Shown piece after piece: positions 1 to 7,364 of a stretch of DNA of 13,991 nt. Origin of the DNA: Clostridia bacterium (GTDB lineage Bacteria > Bacillota > Clostridia > UMGS1810); contig JAFVSB010000060.1 of the NCBI GenBank assembly GCA_017503945.1, forward strand, positions 1 through 13,991. The letters run 5' to 3'. Made by a program: the position numbers and the translations under genes. Each line of letters opens with the position of its first letter. The first letter of the stretch is position 1. Under the pieces are notes generated by a model. That model did not search any database, was not told where the DNA came from, and worked only from the letters and a program-made list of their open reading frames with translations.

Positions 1-283
1 ATGTGTGGCGACCACGGGCGATGTTGCGCTTTTCACGATACAAAATGTATGCCTTTGCCACATTTTTGTATTGAGATTTCATGAGCTCAACTTCGACAAG
101 ATTTTGAATTTCTTCAACACTTACAACAACATTATCGAGATTATGGATCTTATCGGCTATCTTGCCGGCATATTCGCGGTCATTTACAAATTCATGATTC
201 ATAACCTTGAGCACGGCATTTATGATTTTTTCTCTATCGAAATTTTCAATTCTGCCATCTCTTTTTCTTATTGTGCTTACCAT
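1..283 (-). CDS. nrdD: Ribonucleotide reductase, N-terminal ATP-cone (partial; probably anaerobic class III NrdD)
   Basis: The gene reads leftward from ATG at 283 and runs off the window, leaving 94 complete codons. The translation opens with MVSTIRKRDGRIENFD and continues through VVVSVEEIQNLVEVEL and KNVAKAYILYREKRN. This is the pattern of the ATP-cone, the allosteric nucleotide-binding domain at the start of many ribonucleotide reductases: KRDGR near the N-terminus and a final VAKAYILYR helix. An AGGAGGT ribosome site at 291-297 lies 7 bases before the start. Two NrdR boxes and a promoter lie upstream, which independently points to a reductase. In an anaerobic Firmicute the class III enzyme, which reduces ribonucleoside triphosphates to deoxy forms with a glycyl radical, is the likeliest choice. 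A class II or class I large subunit cannot be excluded because the catalytic domain is outside the window. Confidence 0.8.
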   Translation of the reverse strand, partial: MVSTIRKRDGRIENFDREKIINAVLKVMNHEFVNDREYAGKIADKIHNLDNVVVSVEEIQNLVEVELMKSQYKNVAKAYILYREKRNIARGRHT

Positions 284-300
284 ATAAGCTACCTCCTAAA

Positions 301-346
301 ACACAATATATAGTGTTAACAATATATATTTAACCATATATACTGT
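301..346 (-). promoter_or_regulatory. Tandem NrdR boxes upstream of nrdD
   Basis: The sequence ACACAATATATAGTGT at 301-316 matches the published 16-bp NrdR box pattern (acaCwAtATaTwGtgt) at essentially every position. A second, weaker copy, TAACCATATATACTGT, lies at 331-346. The box starts are 30 bp apart, about three helical turns, as usual for NrdR operators. The upstream box lies between the -35 and -10 elements and the downstream box lies just after the -10. Binding of the repressor NrdR should therefore block transcription when dATP/ATP signals sufficiency. The nrdR gene itself is not in the window. Confidence 0.82.
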
Positions 347-356
347 AATTTGTCAA
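328..356 (-). promoter_or_regulatory. Promoter of nrdD
   Basis: Read on the minus strand, a perfect TTGACA (356-351) is followed by 17 bp and then TTAAAT (333-328), which matches the -10 consensus at 4 of 6. The upstream NrdR box lies in the spacer. The region is very AT-rich, so the exact -10 could be a neighbouring TATATT. The expected start lies about 40 bases before the ribosome site. Confidence 0.65.
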
Positions 357-387
357 TATATTTTATATTAAATTATTATTACAAACA

Positions 388-413
388 AAAAGAGACACTC
401 GCGTGTCTCTTTT
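388..413 (-). terminator. Intrinsic terminator of the permease operon
   Basis: AGAGACAC (391-398), loop TCGC, GTGTCTCT (403-410) form a perfect 8-bp stem, extended by three A:T pairs at 388-390 and 411-413. Read leftward the stem is followed by a T-rich run. It lies about 40 bases after the permease stop codon and separates that operon from nrdD. The A/T flanks would let it work in both directions. Confidence 0.85.
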
Positions 414-453
414 ATTGTATAAATAATATTCAGGTAGTTTATTTTGAAAAATA

Positions 454-1326
454 TTAACCCTTTACAGCACCAATCATAACACCTTTTACAAAGTATTTCT
501 GAATGAAGGGGTATACACAAAGAATAGGAAGTGTAGCAACTATGATGGTTGCAAACTTAATGTTTTCTGCAATACCCATGCTGTCTACTGCACCTTCACC
601 GGTGTTAACCTGCTCCTGAATAAGAATGGCACGAAGAGCAAGCTGCAGCGGGATTTTATCTCTGTCTCTGATGTAGAGGAGAGCGTTGAACCATGCATTC
701 CAGTGAGAAACACCGTAGAAAAGAACCATAACGGATATAACCGCTTTAGAAAGAGGAACAATGATGTGCCAAAGAACATGCATATCATTACCACCGTCAA
801 CTTTAACTGATTCTTCAAGGCTTCGGGGGATGCCTTCAAAGTTGGTGCGCATTACGATTGTGTTGTATACACTGATAAGACCGGGAAGAATAAGCGCAAG
901 AAGCGAATTCTCCAAACCGAGGAACTGAGTGTATACAATGTATGTGGGAATCATACCGCCGCTAAAATACAGTGTAATAAGCATCGTCCATGTGATGAAG
1001 TTGCGGAGTGCAAAATCTCTTCTGGTAAGAAGAAAAGCTGCAAGAGTTGTGAAAATAAGGTTGAGAACTGTTGCCACTACAACAGTAAAGATGGTAACCT
1101 TATAACCTGTGAGAATGAGAGGATCGGCCAAAACCTTTTTGTATGCAGCTAAGCTGAAGCCCTTGGGCAAAAGCATGAGCGAAGCTGTGTTACCTACGAT
1201 GTTCTTGGAAAGTGAACAGGTTACACAATACCAGAACGGATACAAACAGATGAAAATCATTACTGCCATGAATAAAATGTTGAAAACATTGAAGACTCTT
1301 TCTCCAATACTTGGTTTATATACCAT
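454..1326 (-). CDS. Carbohydrate ABC transporter permease, YtcP/LplC-like (CUT1, MalG side)
   Basis: The protein has 290 residues and is an inner-membrane subunit of a sugar or oligosaccharide importer. Hydrophobic segments lie near residues 16-36, 77-100, 112-133, 142-158, 194-208 and 258-277, the six-helix layout of MalG-type permeases. The cytoplasmic EAA loop that contacts the ATPase is visible at about 171-191 (EESVKVDGGND, then IIVP). The C-terminal QKYFVKGVMIGAVKG is a typical ending for this subfamily. The ATG at 1326 follows a GGAGG site at 1337-1341. The gene lies 19 bases after the partner permease, so the two are co-transcribed and probably form the heterodimeric channel. The substrate cannot be read from the permeases. 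No binding-protein or ATPase gene is next to them, so a shared MsmX-type ATPase and a distant binding protein are likely. Confidence 0.9.
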   Translation of the reverse strand: MVYKPSIGERVFNVFNILFMAVMIFICLYPFWYCVTCSLSKNIVGNTASLMLLPKGFSLAAYKKVLADPLILTGYKVTIFTVVVATVLNLIFTTLAAFLLTRRDFALRNFITWTMLITLYFSGGMIPTYIVYTQFLGLENSLLALILPGLISVYNTIVMRTNFEGIPRSLEESVKVDGGNDMHVLWHIIVPLSKAVISVMVLFYGVSHWNAWFNALLYIRDRDKIPLQLALRAILIQEQVNTGEGAVDSMGIAENIKFATIIVATLPILCVYPFIQKYFVKGVMIGAVKG

Positions 1327-1345
1327 TGTGTGTTGTCCTCCTTTC

Positions 1346-2302
1346 TTAGAACAAGCCGCTGTCTGTAACTTTTTTGGAAATGGTGTTTGTTACAGTCAGG
1401 AATATGATATTAACCAATGACTGCAATATACCAACTGCCGATGAGAAGGAAACATCATTTCCTTCACCGAGACCTCTTTCATACACATATGATGAAATAA
1501 CTCGGGAAACGGATTTGGTGTATGAATTCTGAAGAAGAATAATCTTTTCGTAACCTACCGAGAGAACCTGACCCATTCTCATGATGAAGAGAATAATGAT
1601 GGTGGAAGCAATACCGGGAATTGTGATGTGAACAACCTGTTTCCACTTGCCGGCGCCATCGATAACAGCTGCTTCGTAAAGCTCCTGGTCAATAGAGCTG
1701 AGAGCTGAAATGTAAATGATACTACTCCAGCCAACACCCTGCCAGATACCGGAACCTATAAATATAGTACGGAAAGCTCCGGGTTCTATCATATAATTTT
1801 TTCTTGTGCCTGTGAAGAGGCTGATGAAAGAAGTGATGATACCGTCTTCATCCAAGAATCTGATAATCATACTACAGATAACAACCATAGAAATAAAGTG
1901 GGGAAGGTATGTAACTGTCTGAACGATTTTCTTGTATTTGAGGTTTTTGATTTCATTGAGCATCAACGCAAAAATGATAGGCGCAGGGAATGAGAAAAGA
2001 ATCTCATAAAAGCTGATGAGCAATGTGTTTTTGATAACAGGCCAGAAAAGCTTACCGGTAAAGAAACGATAGAAGTTTTCAAAGCCGTACATGCCAGCCC
2101 ACGGGCTTCCAAATACACCTTTTGCCAGGTTGAAATCCTGAAATGCTATAACAATACCGAACATCGGAAGATAGCAGAACAGAACGAAATAGGCCAATAC
2201 AGGTATCGCCATGAGATAGAGCACAAAATTACGCCTGAGCTCATCACCGATACGAGCGCCTAATCCAAGCTTTTTGTTAGAATTAATACTTTGTTCTTTC
2301 AC
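1346..2302 (-). CDS. Carbohydrate ABC transporter permease, LplB-like (CUT1, MalF side)
   Basis: The protein has 318 residues if started at GTG 2302. That start has GGAGGG at 2310-2315 seven bases upstream. The frame stays open upstream and contains an ATG at 2317, but using that ATG would leave it without a ribosome site. Membrane segments lie near residues 27-50, 87-112, 133-148, 178-202, 231-247 and 287-306. The EAA loop is EAAVIDGAGKWKQVVHITIP at about 210-229. The YLMAIPVLAYFVLFCYLPM segment and the following AFQDFN are characteristic of LplB/YteP-type permeases for complex sugars or glycosides. It is the first gene of the operon and the partner of the downstream permease. A divergent AraC regulator probably controls it. 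What is imported is unknown. Confidence 0.88.
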   Translation of the reverse strand: MKEQSINSNKKLGLGARIGDELRRNFVLYLMAIPVLAYFVLFCYLPMFGIVIAFQDFNLAKGVFGSPWAGMYGFENFYRFFTGKLFWPVIKNTLLISFYEILFSFPAPIIFALMLNEIKNLKYKKIVQTVTYLPHFISMVVICSMIIRFLDEDGIITSFISLFTGTRKNYMIEPGAFRTIFIGSGIWQGVGWSSIIYISALSSIDQELYEAAVIDGAGKWKQVVHITIPGIASTIIILFIMRMGQVLSVGYEKIILLQNSYTKSVSRVISSYVYERGLGEGNDVSFSSAVGILQSLVNIIFLTVTNTISKKVTDSGLF

Positions 2303-2363
2303 TATAACGCCCTCCATAACAGTAATATGTATATAATATGCATCTAAAAAAGTGAAACATATT

Positions 2364-2434
2364 ACATAATGTGACATAATACAAGGCTGATACACAAAGG
2401 TGTTAATATCACATCTAAATACTCCTCTATTATA
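2364..2434 (-). promoter_or_regulatory. Candidate promoter and AraC-type operator of the permease operon
   Basis: The 223-bp gap between the divergent permease operon and the AraC-type gene holds a 7-bp direct repeat, ACATAAT at 2364-2370 and 2374-2380, with a 10-bp period. This places both copies on one helical face, as often seen at AraC-family binding sites. Read leftward, an exact TATAAT lies at 2434-2429 but without a good -35. A second weak pair, TTGTAT (2384-2379) and TATGTT (2361-2356) with 17 bp between, straddles the repeats. Weak promoters suit activation by a regulator. Which element is used is not resolved. Confidence 0.35.
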
Positions 2435-2457
2435 TATGAAACTTCTACAAAAATCTA

Positions 2458-2486
2458 TAGACAAAACGATATTTGTGTGGTATAAT
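2458..2486 (+). promoter_or_regulatory. Promoter of the AraC-family regulator
   Basis: TAGACA (2458-2463, 5 of 6 to TTGACA), 17 bp, then a perfect TATAAT (2481-2486). The predicted start near 2493 gives a leader of about 33 bases containing the AAGGAG ribosome site at 2511-2516. Confidence 0.8.
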
Positions 2487-2525
2487 ATGGTACAAACAGT
2501 GATTTTTCATAAGGAGAAAGAACAA

Positions 2526-3344
2526 ATGGAGCAAAAACACAGTGTAAATTATGAGCTTGTGGCCTCGGGTGAATTCATCCTGGATGCAATATCGGTAAAT
2601 CACAGCTATGTCACTCCGCCCAACACATACATAAGATATGCCAACGAGCATCATCATGACAGAATAGTGTGTGTGACAGCAGGCGAATGCAGCTTTGACA
2701 TGTTCCACGACAGCCCCATAATAGCCACGGCTGGTGATGTGGTGTATATTCCATACAACATTGCCTACCGGACGCAGTGGCTTGGTGATACAAGAGGTGA
2801 GGTGTATTCTGTTAATTATATCATGAAAGATCGCCTTTCACAACAGATTACCATATGCCCCGAAATCCACCGCTTTGACGCGTGCGGCAGTAACCTCGTC
2901 AGGGGGATTTTCAGAGAGTGCTTTCTCATTTTCAGCAAAGAAAACTACGCCCATGCCCTCAAATGCAAATATACCTTCCTTAAGCTTTTGCACACAATAA
3001 TCTGTGCTGAAAACGAGCAGGCGCACTCAAAGGTGGGCAGAGCAATCAGGTTTATTGAAGCAAACTATCTTGACGAAATCTCCATAGCTGAGCTTGCACG
3101 AATGTGCAATCTGGGAGAGTGTATGTTTCGCCGGTGCTTCAAAGCTGAGACGGGCATCTCACCACTTAAATACCGCAACCGCTATCGAATTATGAGGGCT
3201 TATGACATGCTGGTGTCTGAATCGTGCTCAGTGGCAAGGGCAATGGAGCTCACAGGGTTTTATGACGCTTCATATTTCAACAAAACATTCAAGGCGTTCA
3301 CAGGAAAAAGTCCGTCGGAAATAAAAAAACACAAAGAAGGATAA
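2526..3344 (+). CDS. AraC-family transcriptional regulator (cupin sensor plus double HTH)
   Basis: The protein has 272 residues from ATG 2526, which lies 9 bases after AAGGAG (2511-2516). Upstream in-frame ATGs precede or overlap the strong promoter and are not credible starts. Residues about 40-90 form a small cupin-like sensor with HHHDRIV at 42-48, followed by TAGECSFDM and AGDVVYIPY, the usual AraC-binding fold for a sugar or similar ligand. Residues about 168-268 are the DNA-binding domain. The first helix-turn-helix is around ISIAELARMCNLGECMFRR (186-204), and the second runs through VARAMELTGFYDASYFNKTF (236-255), ending in the typical FKAFTGKSPSEIK. It is divergent from the sugar permease operon and is probably its activator in response to the imported sugar. 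The ligand is unknown. Confidence 0.92.
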   Translation: MEQKHSVNYELVASGEFILDAISVNHSYVTPPNTYIRYANEHHHDRIVCVTAGECSFDMFHDSPIIATAGDVVYIPYNIAYRTQWLGDTRGEVYSVNYIMKDRLSQQITICPEIHRFDACGSNLVRGIFRECFLIFSKENYAHALKCKYTFLKLLHTIICAENEQAHSKVGRAIRFIEANYLDEISIAELARMCNLGECMFRRCFKAETGISPLKYRNRYRIMRAYDMLVSESCSVARAMELTGFYDASYFNKTFKAFTGKSPSEIKKHKEG

Positions 3345-3346
3345 CA

Positions 3347-3379
3347 AAAAAACCTTTCTCAGAGCGAGAAAGGTTTTTT
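3347..3379. terminator. Bidirectional terminator between the AraC gene and atpC
   Basis: A perfect 14-bp inverted repeat runs from AAAAAACCTTTCTC (3347-3360) through loop AGAGC to GAGAAAGGTTTTTT (3366-3379). The A-run and T-run flanks supply a U-tract on either strand. It starts three bases after the plus-strand AraC stop and ends three bases before the minus-strand atpC stop, so it ends both converging transcripts. Confidence 0.93.
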
Positions 3380-3381
3380 AA

Positions 3382-3645
3382 TTATTCATTCCATTTAAAG
3401 CTTCCCGAAAGGAGTGTCACCTTGTCTGAGTCCACTGTGAGAAGTCCGCCGTCGGTGTGGCCTGTTTTTTCGGTGTCATCTTCAAAAATCACCTTACAAT
3501 CACAGCTCAGCACCGAAGTGATGAAGGGAATGTGCCCTGCCATGATGGCAAGGTCACCATTGGCACCCCTAAGTGACAGAAACGAAGCCTGACCGTCAAA
3601 GGCATTGCCATCGGGTGATGAGATTATGAGGCGGTAGGTGTTCAT
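3382..3645 (-). CDS. atpC: ATP synthase F1 epsilon subunit, short form without C-terminal helices
   Basis: The protein has 87 residues; the usual length is about 130-140. The whole sequence corresponds to the N-terminal beta-sandwich: YRLIISSPDGNAFDGQ at the start, GANGDLAIMAGHIPFIT in the middle (28-44), and a closing VDSDKVTLLSGSF. This part attaches to gamma and the c-ring. The C-terminal helical hairpin, which in many bacteria extends into F1 and blocks ATP hydrolysis, is missing. The stop is directly followed by the terminator and no helical coding sequence appears in other frames, so this looks like a natural short form and not a frameshift. The start ATG overlaps the atpD stop (ATGA, 4 bases), which implies translational coupling. 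It is the last gene of the operon. Confidence 0.92.
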   Translation of the reverse strand: MNTYRLIISSPDGNAFDGQASFLSLRGANGDLAIMAGHIPFITSVLSCDCKVIFEDDTEKTGHTDGGLLTVDSDKVTLLSGSFKWNE

Positions 3646-5042
3646 TGCGACACCTTCTTTGCCTTGGCAACTGCTTCATCGATTGTGCCCACAAACAGAA
3701 ATGCAGACTCGGGAAGGTCATCATGCTTGCCTTCGATGATTTCCTTAAAGCCGCGTATGGTTTCAGATAGCGGAACATAGGTGCCCTCGATGCCTGTGAA
3801 TTTTTCAGACACAAAGAAAGGCTGCGAAAGGAAACGCTGAATCTTTCTGGCGCGCTGAACCAAGAGCTTGTCATCATCGGAAAGTTCGTCCATGCCCATG
3901 ATGGCTATGATATCCATGAGCTCCTGATAACGCTGCAGAATCCTTTGAACCTCACGCGCAACTGTGTAGTGCTCCTGACCGAGAACCTCGGCAGAGAGAA
4001 TACGGCTGGTAGATTCAAGCGGGTCAACTGCAGGATAAATACCCTGAGATGCTATGTCACGCGAAAGTACCGTGGTGGCATCGAGATGGGCAAAGGTGGT
4101 GGCAGGTGCAGGGTCGGTAAGGTCATCGGCAGGCACATATACTGCCTGAATAGAAGTGATGGAGCCTTTTTTGGTGGAAGTGATACGCTCCTGCAAGGTG
4201 CCCATTTCATTGGCCAAAGTAGGCTGATATCCAACTGCCGACGGCATACGGCCCAGTAGTGCCGACACCTCGGAGCCTGCCTGAGTGAAACGGAAGATGT
4301 TATCAATAAAAAGGAGCACATCCTGATTTTCTTCATCGCGGAAATATTCTGCCATGGTGAGGCCCGAAAGAGCAACTCTCATTCTTGCTCCGGGCGGCTC
4401 GTTCATCTGACCATATACCAAGGTGGTGTTGGCAAGAACGCCCGATTCCTTCATTTCGTTATACAGGTCATTGCCCTCACGGGTACGCTCCCCTACTCCG
4501 GTAAACACCGAAAGGCCGCCGTGCTGCTTGGCGATGTTGTTGATAAGCTCCATGATGAGAACCGTCTTACCAACGCCCGCACCGCCAAAAAGACCGATTT
4601 TACCGCCTTTGGAATATGGGCAAATAAGGTCGATGACCTTGATACCTGTTTCAAAAATTTCGGTTGAGGTGGAAAGCTCGGAATATTCGGGAGCACTTCT
4701 GTGGATATTCCAGCGCTCGCCTGCTTCAGGGGCAGGTTTATTATCTACAGTGTCACCAAGAACATTGAAAATTCTGCCCAGAGTTTCTCTGCCCACAGGC
4801 ACGCTTATTGCATCGCCCGTGTCGGTGACGGGTGTGCCTCTTTTGAGACCGTCGGTTGATGCCATGGCTATACAGCGCACGGTGTTGTCGCCAATGTGCT
4901 GAGCCACTTCAACGGTGAGGATTTTGTCACCGTTTGGCATGGTTAGTGCATTGTGTATGGCAGGCAAGCTGCCGTCTTCAAAGCGAACATCCACTACAGG
5001 CCCCATGACCTGAGAGACTACGCCTTTTGATATTTCTGACAT
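3642..5042 (-). CDS. atpD: ATP synthase F1 beta subunit
   Basis: The protein has 466 residues and is the catalytic subunit of F1, which makes or hydrolyses ATP. Walker A is GGAGVGKT at 153-160. The catalytic glutamate is in GVGERTREG (E185). Walker B is VLLFIDN with D247. MNEPPGARMRVALSGLTMAE and the DELSDDDK loop (about 385-392) that touches gamma and epsilon are intact. The start is ATG 5042, with AAGGAGGT just upstream in the 19-base gap after atpG. The frame remains open for 73 more codons upstream, but that part lies inside atpG and has no F1 homology. Length and motifs are normal, with no sign of damage. Confidence 0.98.
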   Translation of the reverse strand: MSEISKGVVSQVMGPVVDVRFEDGSLPAIHNALTMPNGDKILTVEVAQHIGDNTVRCIAMASTDGLKRGTPVTDTGDAISVPVGRETLGRIFNVLGDTVDNKPAPEAGERWNIHRSAPEYSELSTSTEIFETGIKVIDLICPYSKGGKIGLFGGAGVGKTVLIMELINNIAKQHGGLSVFTGVGERTREGNDLYNEMKESGVLANTTLVYGQMNEPPGARMRVALSGLTMAEYFRDEENQDVLLFIDNIFRFTQAGSEVSALLGRMPSAVGYQPTLANEMGTLQERITSTKKGSITSIQAVYVPADDLTDPAPATTFAHLDATTVLSRDIASQGIYPAVDPLESTSRILSAEVLGQEHYTVAREVQRILQRYQELMDIIAIMGMDELSDDDKLLVQRARKIQRFLSQPFFVSEKFTGIEGTYVPLSETIRGFKEIIEGKHDDLPESAFLFVGTIDEAVAKAKKVSQ

Positions 5043-5061
5043 TTTGTACCTCCTTAATAAC

Positions 5062-5865
5062 TCAGGCGTCACTGCCCGCAACAATCTCGGTGATTTCCTG
5101 AGTGATTGCGCCCTGACGCGCACGGTTGTAGCTAAGATGCAAATCGTCGAGCATTTGCTGAGCGTTTTTGCCTGCAGAATCCATTGCAAATCGGCGGGCA
5201 GCAACCTCCGATGCAAAGCTCTCACGCACTGCACCAACAAGTGTGGCTGCCACATATTCAAAAATTGCAGTGTTTAAAATGGTCATTTCGTCAGGCTCAA
5301 AAACCACGCTCTGGCGCGCTGCATTTTCATTTTTGACCAAAGGAAGAATCCACTTAATCTGAGCTTCTTGCGACATCATGGACACATACTTTGTGCACAC
5401 TATGCCCACCTTGTCAAACTCACCGCTTGCAAAGCGCGAGCAAAGCTCTTTTGAAAGAGACATTGCATCATCATAGCTAAAATCCTCGGCCAGAATGAGC
5501 TTGCTGCCAAAGCGGTCACAGGCTCGCTTGCCCACGCCGATTATTAAAGATGCATCATATTCTCTCACAAGTCGGAAAATATTGGCATTGTAGCCGCCTG
5601 CAAGGCCTCGGTCACCCGCCACAACCACAAGGCAGATCCTGTCACCGCCCGACTGCTTCATATATGGACTTTTGGCACATTCACTGCAGGATGTGAGCAT
5701 ATCTACAGCTTCAGTCACAGAGCGGGCATATTCGCGGCTTTTGTTCATGGCATCGTTGGCACGCCTGATTTTTGACGATGCCACAAGGCCCATGGCTTTG
5801 GTGAGGTGGAGTGTGGAATCTACACTTTTGATGCGGCTTCTGAGTTTTTTGATATCAGCACCCAT
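5062..5865 (-). CDS. atpG: ATP synthase F1 gamma subunit
   Basis: The protein has 267 residues and is the central rotor shaft linking the c-ring to the catalytic hexamer. The two coiled-coil ends are well conserved: MGADIKKLRSRIKSV and LTKAMGLVASSKIRRA at the N-terminus, and MDSAGKNAQQMLDDL followed by NRARQGAITQEITEI at the C-terminus. The central Rossmann-like part (VVVAGDRGLAGGYNANI) is present. It is about 20 residues shorter than the E. coli protein, apparently from shortened loops in the middle. The ribosome site AGAGGTGA overlaps the atpA stop codon and the gap is 5 bases, so translation is probably coupled. Confidence 0.97.
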   Translation of the reverse strand: MGADIKKLRSRIKSVDSTLHLTKAMGLVASSKIRRANDAMNKSREYARSVTEAVDMLTSCSECAKSPYMKQSGGDRICLVVVAGDRGLAGGYNANIFRLVREYDASLIIGVGKRACDRFGSKLILAEDFSYDDAMSLSKELCSRFASGEFDKVGIVCTKYVSMMSQEAQIKWILPLVKNENAARQSVVFEPDEMTILNTAIFEYVAATLVGAVRESFASEVAARRFAMDSAGKNAQQMLDDLHLSYNRARQGAITQEITEIVAGSDA

Positions 5866-5870
5866 TCACA

Positions 5871-7364
5871 TCACCTCTGCATTTTGCCGAGAGCTTCTGT
5901 GAGCAATGCAAAATCAGAATCTTCGGCATAGCCCTGCTCGAAGCGATCGAGCAGCGAAGCATATTCGTTTTCGAGTTTTTCATAAAGGTCACTTTCGTAT
6001 TGCGAAACCTTAGACACTTCAACATCATTGAGGTAGCCGTTTACAACTGCATATATAATGGCAACCTGACAACCCACACGCACGGGGGAGTTGCGGTCTT
6101 GCTTGAGAACCTCCACAATTCTTTCACCAAGAGCAAGACGCGCCTTTGTGTCGGCATCGAGGTCACTGCCAAACTGAGCAAATGACTGAAGCTCACGATA
6201 TTGAGAATACAAAAGCTTGAGCTCGCCCGACACCTTTTTCATGGCTTTGAGCTGAGCTGAGCCGCCAACACGGCTTACTGATATGCCCGGATTGATAGCC
6301 GGCATAACGCCTGCATGGAAAAGCTCGGTTTCGAGGAATATCTGGCCATCGGTGATGGAGATAACATTGGTAGGAATATATGCCGACACATCGCCTGCCT
6401 GAGTTTCAATGAGAGGCAGAGCAGTGATAGAGCCGCCGCCATATTCTTCGCTGACACATGCAGCGCGCTCAAGAAGGCGTGAATGCAGATAGAACACGTC
6501 GCCAGGATATGCCTCTCTGCCGGGAGGACGGCGAATGAGAAGAGAAAGTGCACGATATGCAACCGCGTGCTTTGAAAGGTCATCATATATAATGAGAACA
6601 TCCTTGCCCTTTTCGCGGAAATATTCTGCCATGGCACAGCCCGAATATGGCGCCACATACTGAAGCGGAGCCGACTCGGAAGCCGAGGCGGAAACAATGA
6701 TGGTGTATTCCATGGCGCCTGCCCTGGCAAGCTCGCCAGCAAGCTGAACAACTGATGAATTCTTCTGACCTATGGCCACATAGATGCAGATAACATCAGA
6801 ATTTTTTTGGTTGATTATTGTATCGATAGCAATTTCTGTTTTACCAGTCTGACGGTCGCCTATTATGAGCTCACGCTGACCTCTGCCTATGGGAATCATG
6901 CTGTCGATAGCTTTGATACCTGTTTGAAGCGGCACAGACACGCTCTTTCTTTCGATGATGCCCGGAGCTTCCGACTCAATGGGGCGCTCCTCGTTAGTAT
7001 CAATTGGGCCTTTGCCGTCTATGGGGTTACCCAGAGCATCTACAACTCTGCCAAGCAAAGCCTCGCCCACAGGCACCGAAACCACTCGGCCTGTGCGCTT
7101 AACAGTGGAGCCTTCTCTGATGTCGTTTTTATCAGAAAGAAGAGCAACCGACACTGTTTCGTCTTCAAGGTTCTGAGCCATGCCGAAGCTGCCGTCTTCA
7201 AACTCCACAAGCTCACTTGCCATACATTCACGAAGGCCGTAAACTCTGGCAATACCATCGCCCACGAGGATAACTGTGCCTGTTTCACGCATTTCGATGC
7301 GTGATTGATAGTTCTTTATTTGTTGCTTTATTATATTACTGATTTCTTCAGGTTTGGTACTCAT
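5871..7364 (-). CDS. atpA: ATP synthase F1 alpha subunit
   Basis: The protein has 497 residues and forms the non-catalytic nucleotide sites of F1. The Walker A motif is GDRQTGKT at 169-176, and the signature SVSRVGGSAQ carries the arginine that reaches into the catalytic site of beta. The N-terminal segment (EEISNIIKQQIKNYQ) is the helix that binds delta, and the C-terminal helical domain is complete. The start ATG at 7364 overlaps the atpH stop by 4 bases (ATGA). AAGGA lies about 12 bases upstream, slightly far, which fits reinitiation from atpH. Nothing is missing. Confidence 0.98.
   Translation of the reverse strand: MSTKPEEISNIIKQQIKNYQSRIEMRETGTVILVGDGIARVYGLRECMASELVEFEDGSFGMAQNLEDETVSVALLSDKNDIREGSTVKRTGRVVSVPVGEALLGRVVDALGNPIDGKGPIDTNEERPIESEAPGIIERKSVSVPLQTGIKAIDSMIPIGRGQRELIIGDRQTGKTEIAIDTIINQKNSDVICIYVAIGQKNSSVVQLAGELARAGAMEYTIIVSASASESAPLQYVAPYSGCAMAEYFREKGKDVLIIYDDLSKHAVAYRALSLLIRRPPGREAYPGDVFYLHSRLLERAACVSEEYGGGSITALPLIETQAGDVSAYIPTNVISITDGQIFLETELFHAGVMPAINPGISVSRVGGSAQLKAMKKVSGELKLLYSQYRELQSFAQFGSDLDADTKARLALGERIVEVLKQDRNSPVRVGCQVAIIYAVVNGYLNDVEVSKVSQYESDLYEKLENEYASLLDRFEQGYAEDSDFALLTEALGKMQR

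Noticed and set aside
5..313. Plus-strand open frame of 102 codons at the left edge
   Set aside because: It is antisense to the ATP-cone of the reductase, which has a ribosome site, promoter and clear homology; the plus frame has none.
301..346. The AT-rich repeats before nrdD as a simple-sequence tract or integration site
   Set aside because: They fit the NrdR box in sequence, spacing and location, which explains them better.
2303..2464. An upstream extension of the LplB-like permease, including an ATG at 2317
   Set aside because: The extension crosses the promoter region, and the only good ribosome site (2310-2315) serves GTG 2302.
3382..3400. A frameshift that truncated atpC
   Set aside because: The bases after the stop form a perfect terminator and leave no room for a lost C-terminal domain.
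5043..5261. A 73-codon upstream extension of atpD
   Set aside because: It overlaps atpG, has no F1 beta homology, and the AAGGAGGT site sits before ATG 5042.
6807..7304. A 165-codon plus-strand frame inside atpA
   Set aside because: It is a shadow of a conserved gene; its translation has no recognisable features.
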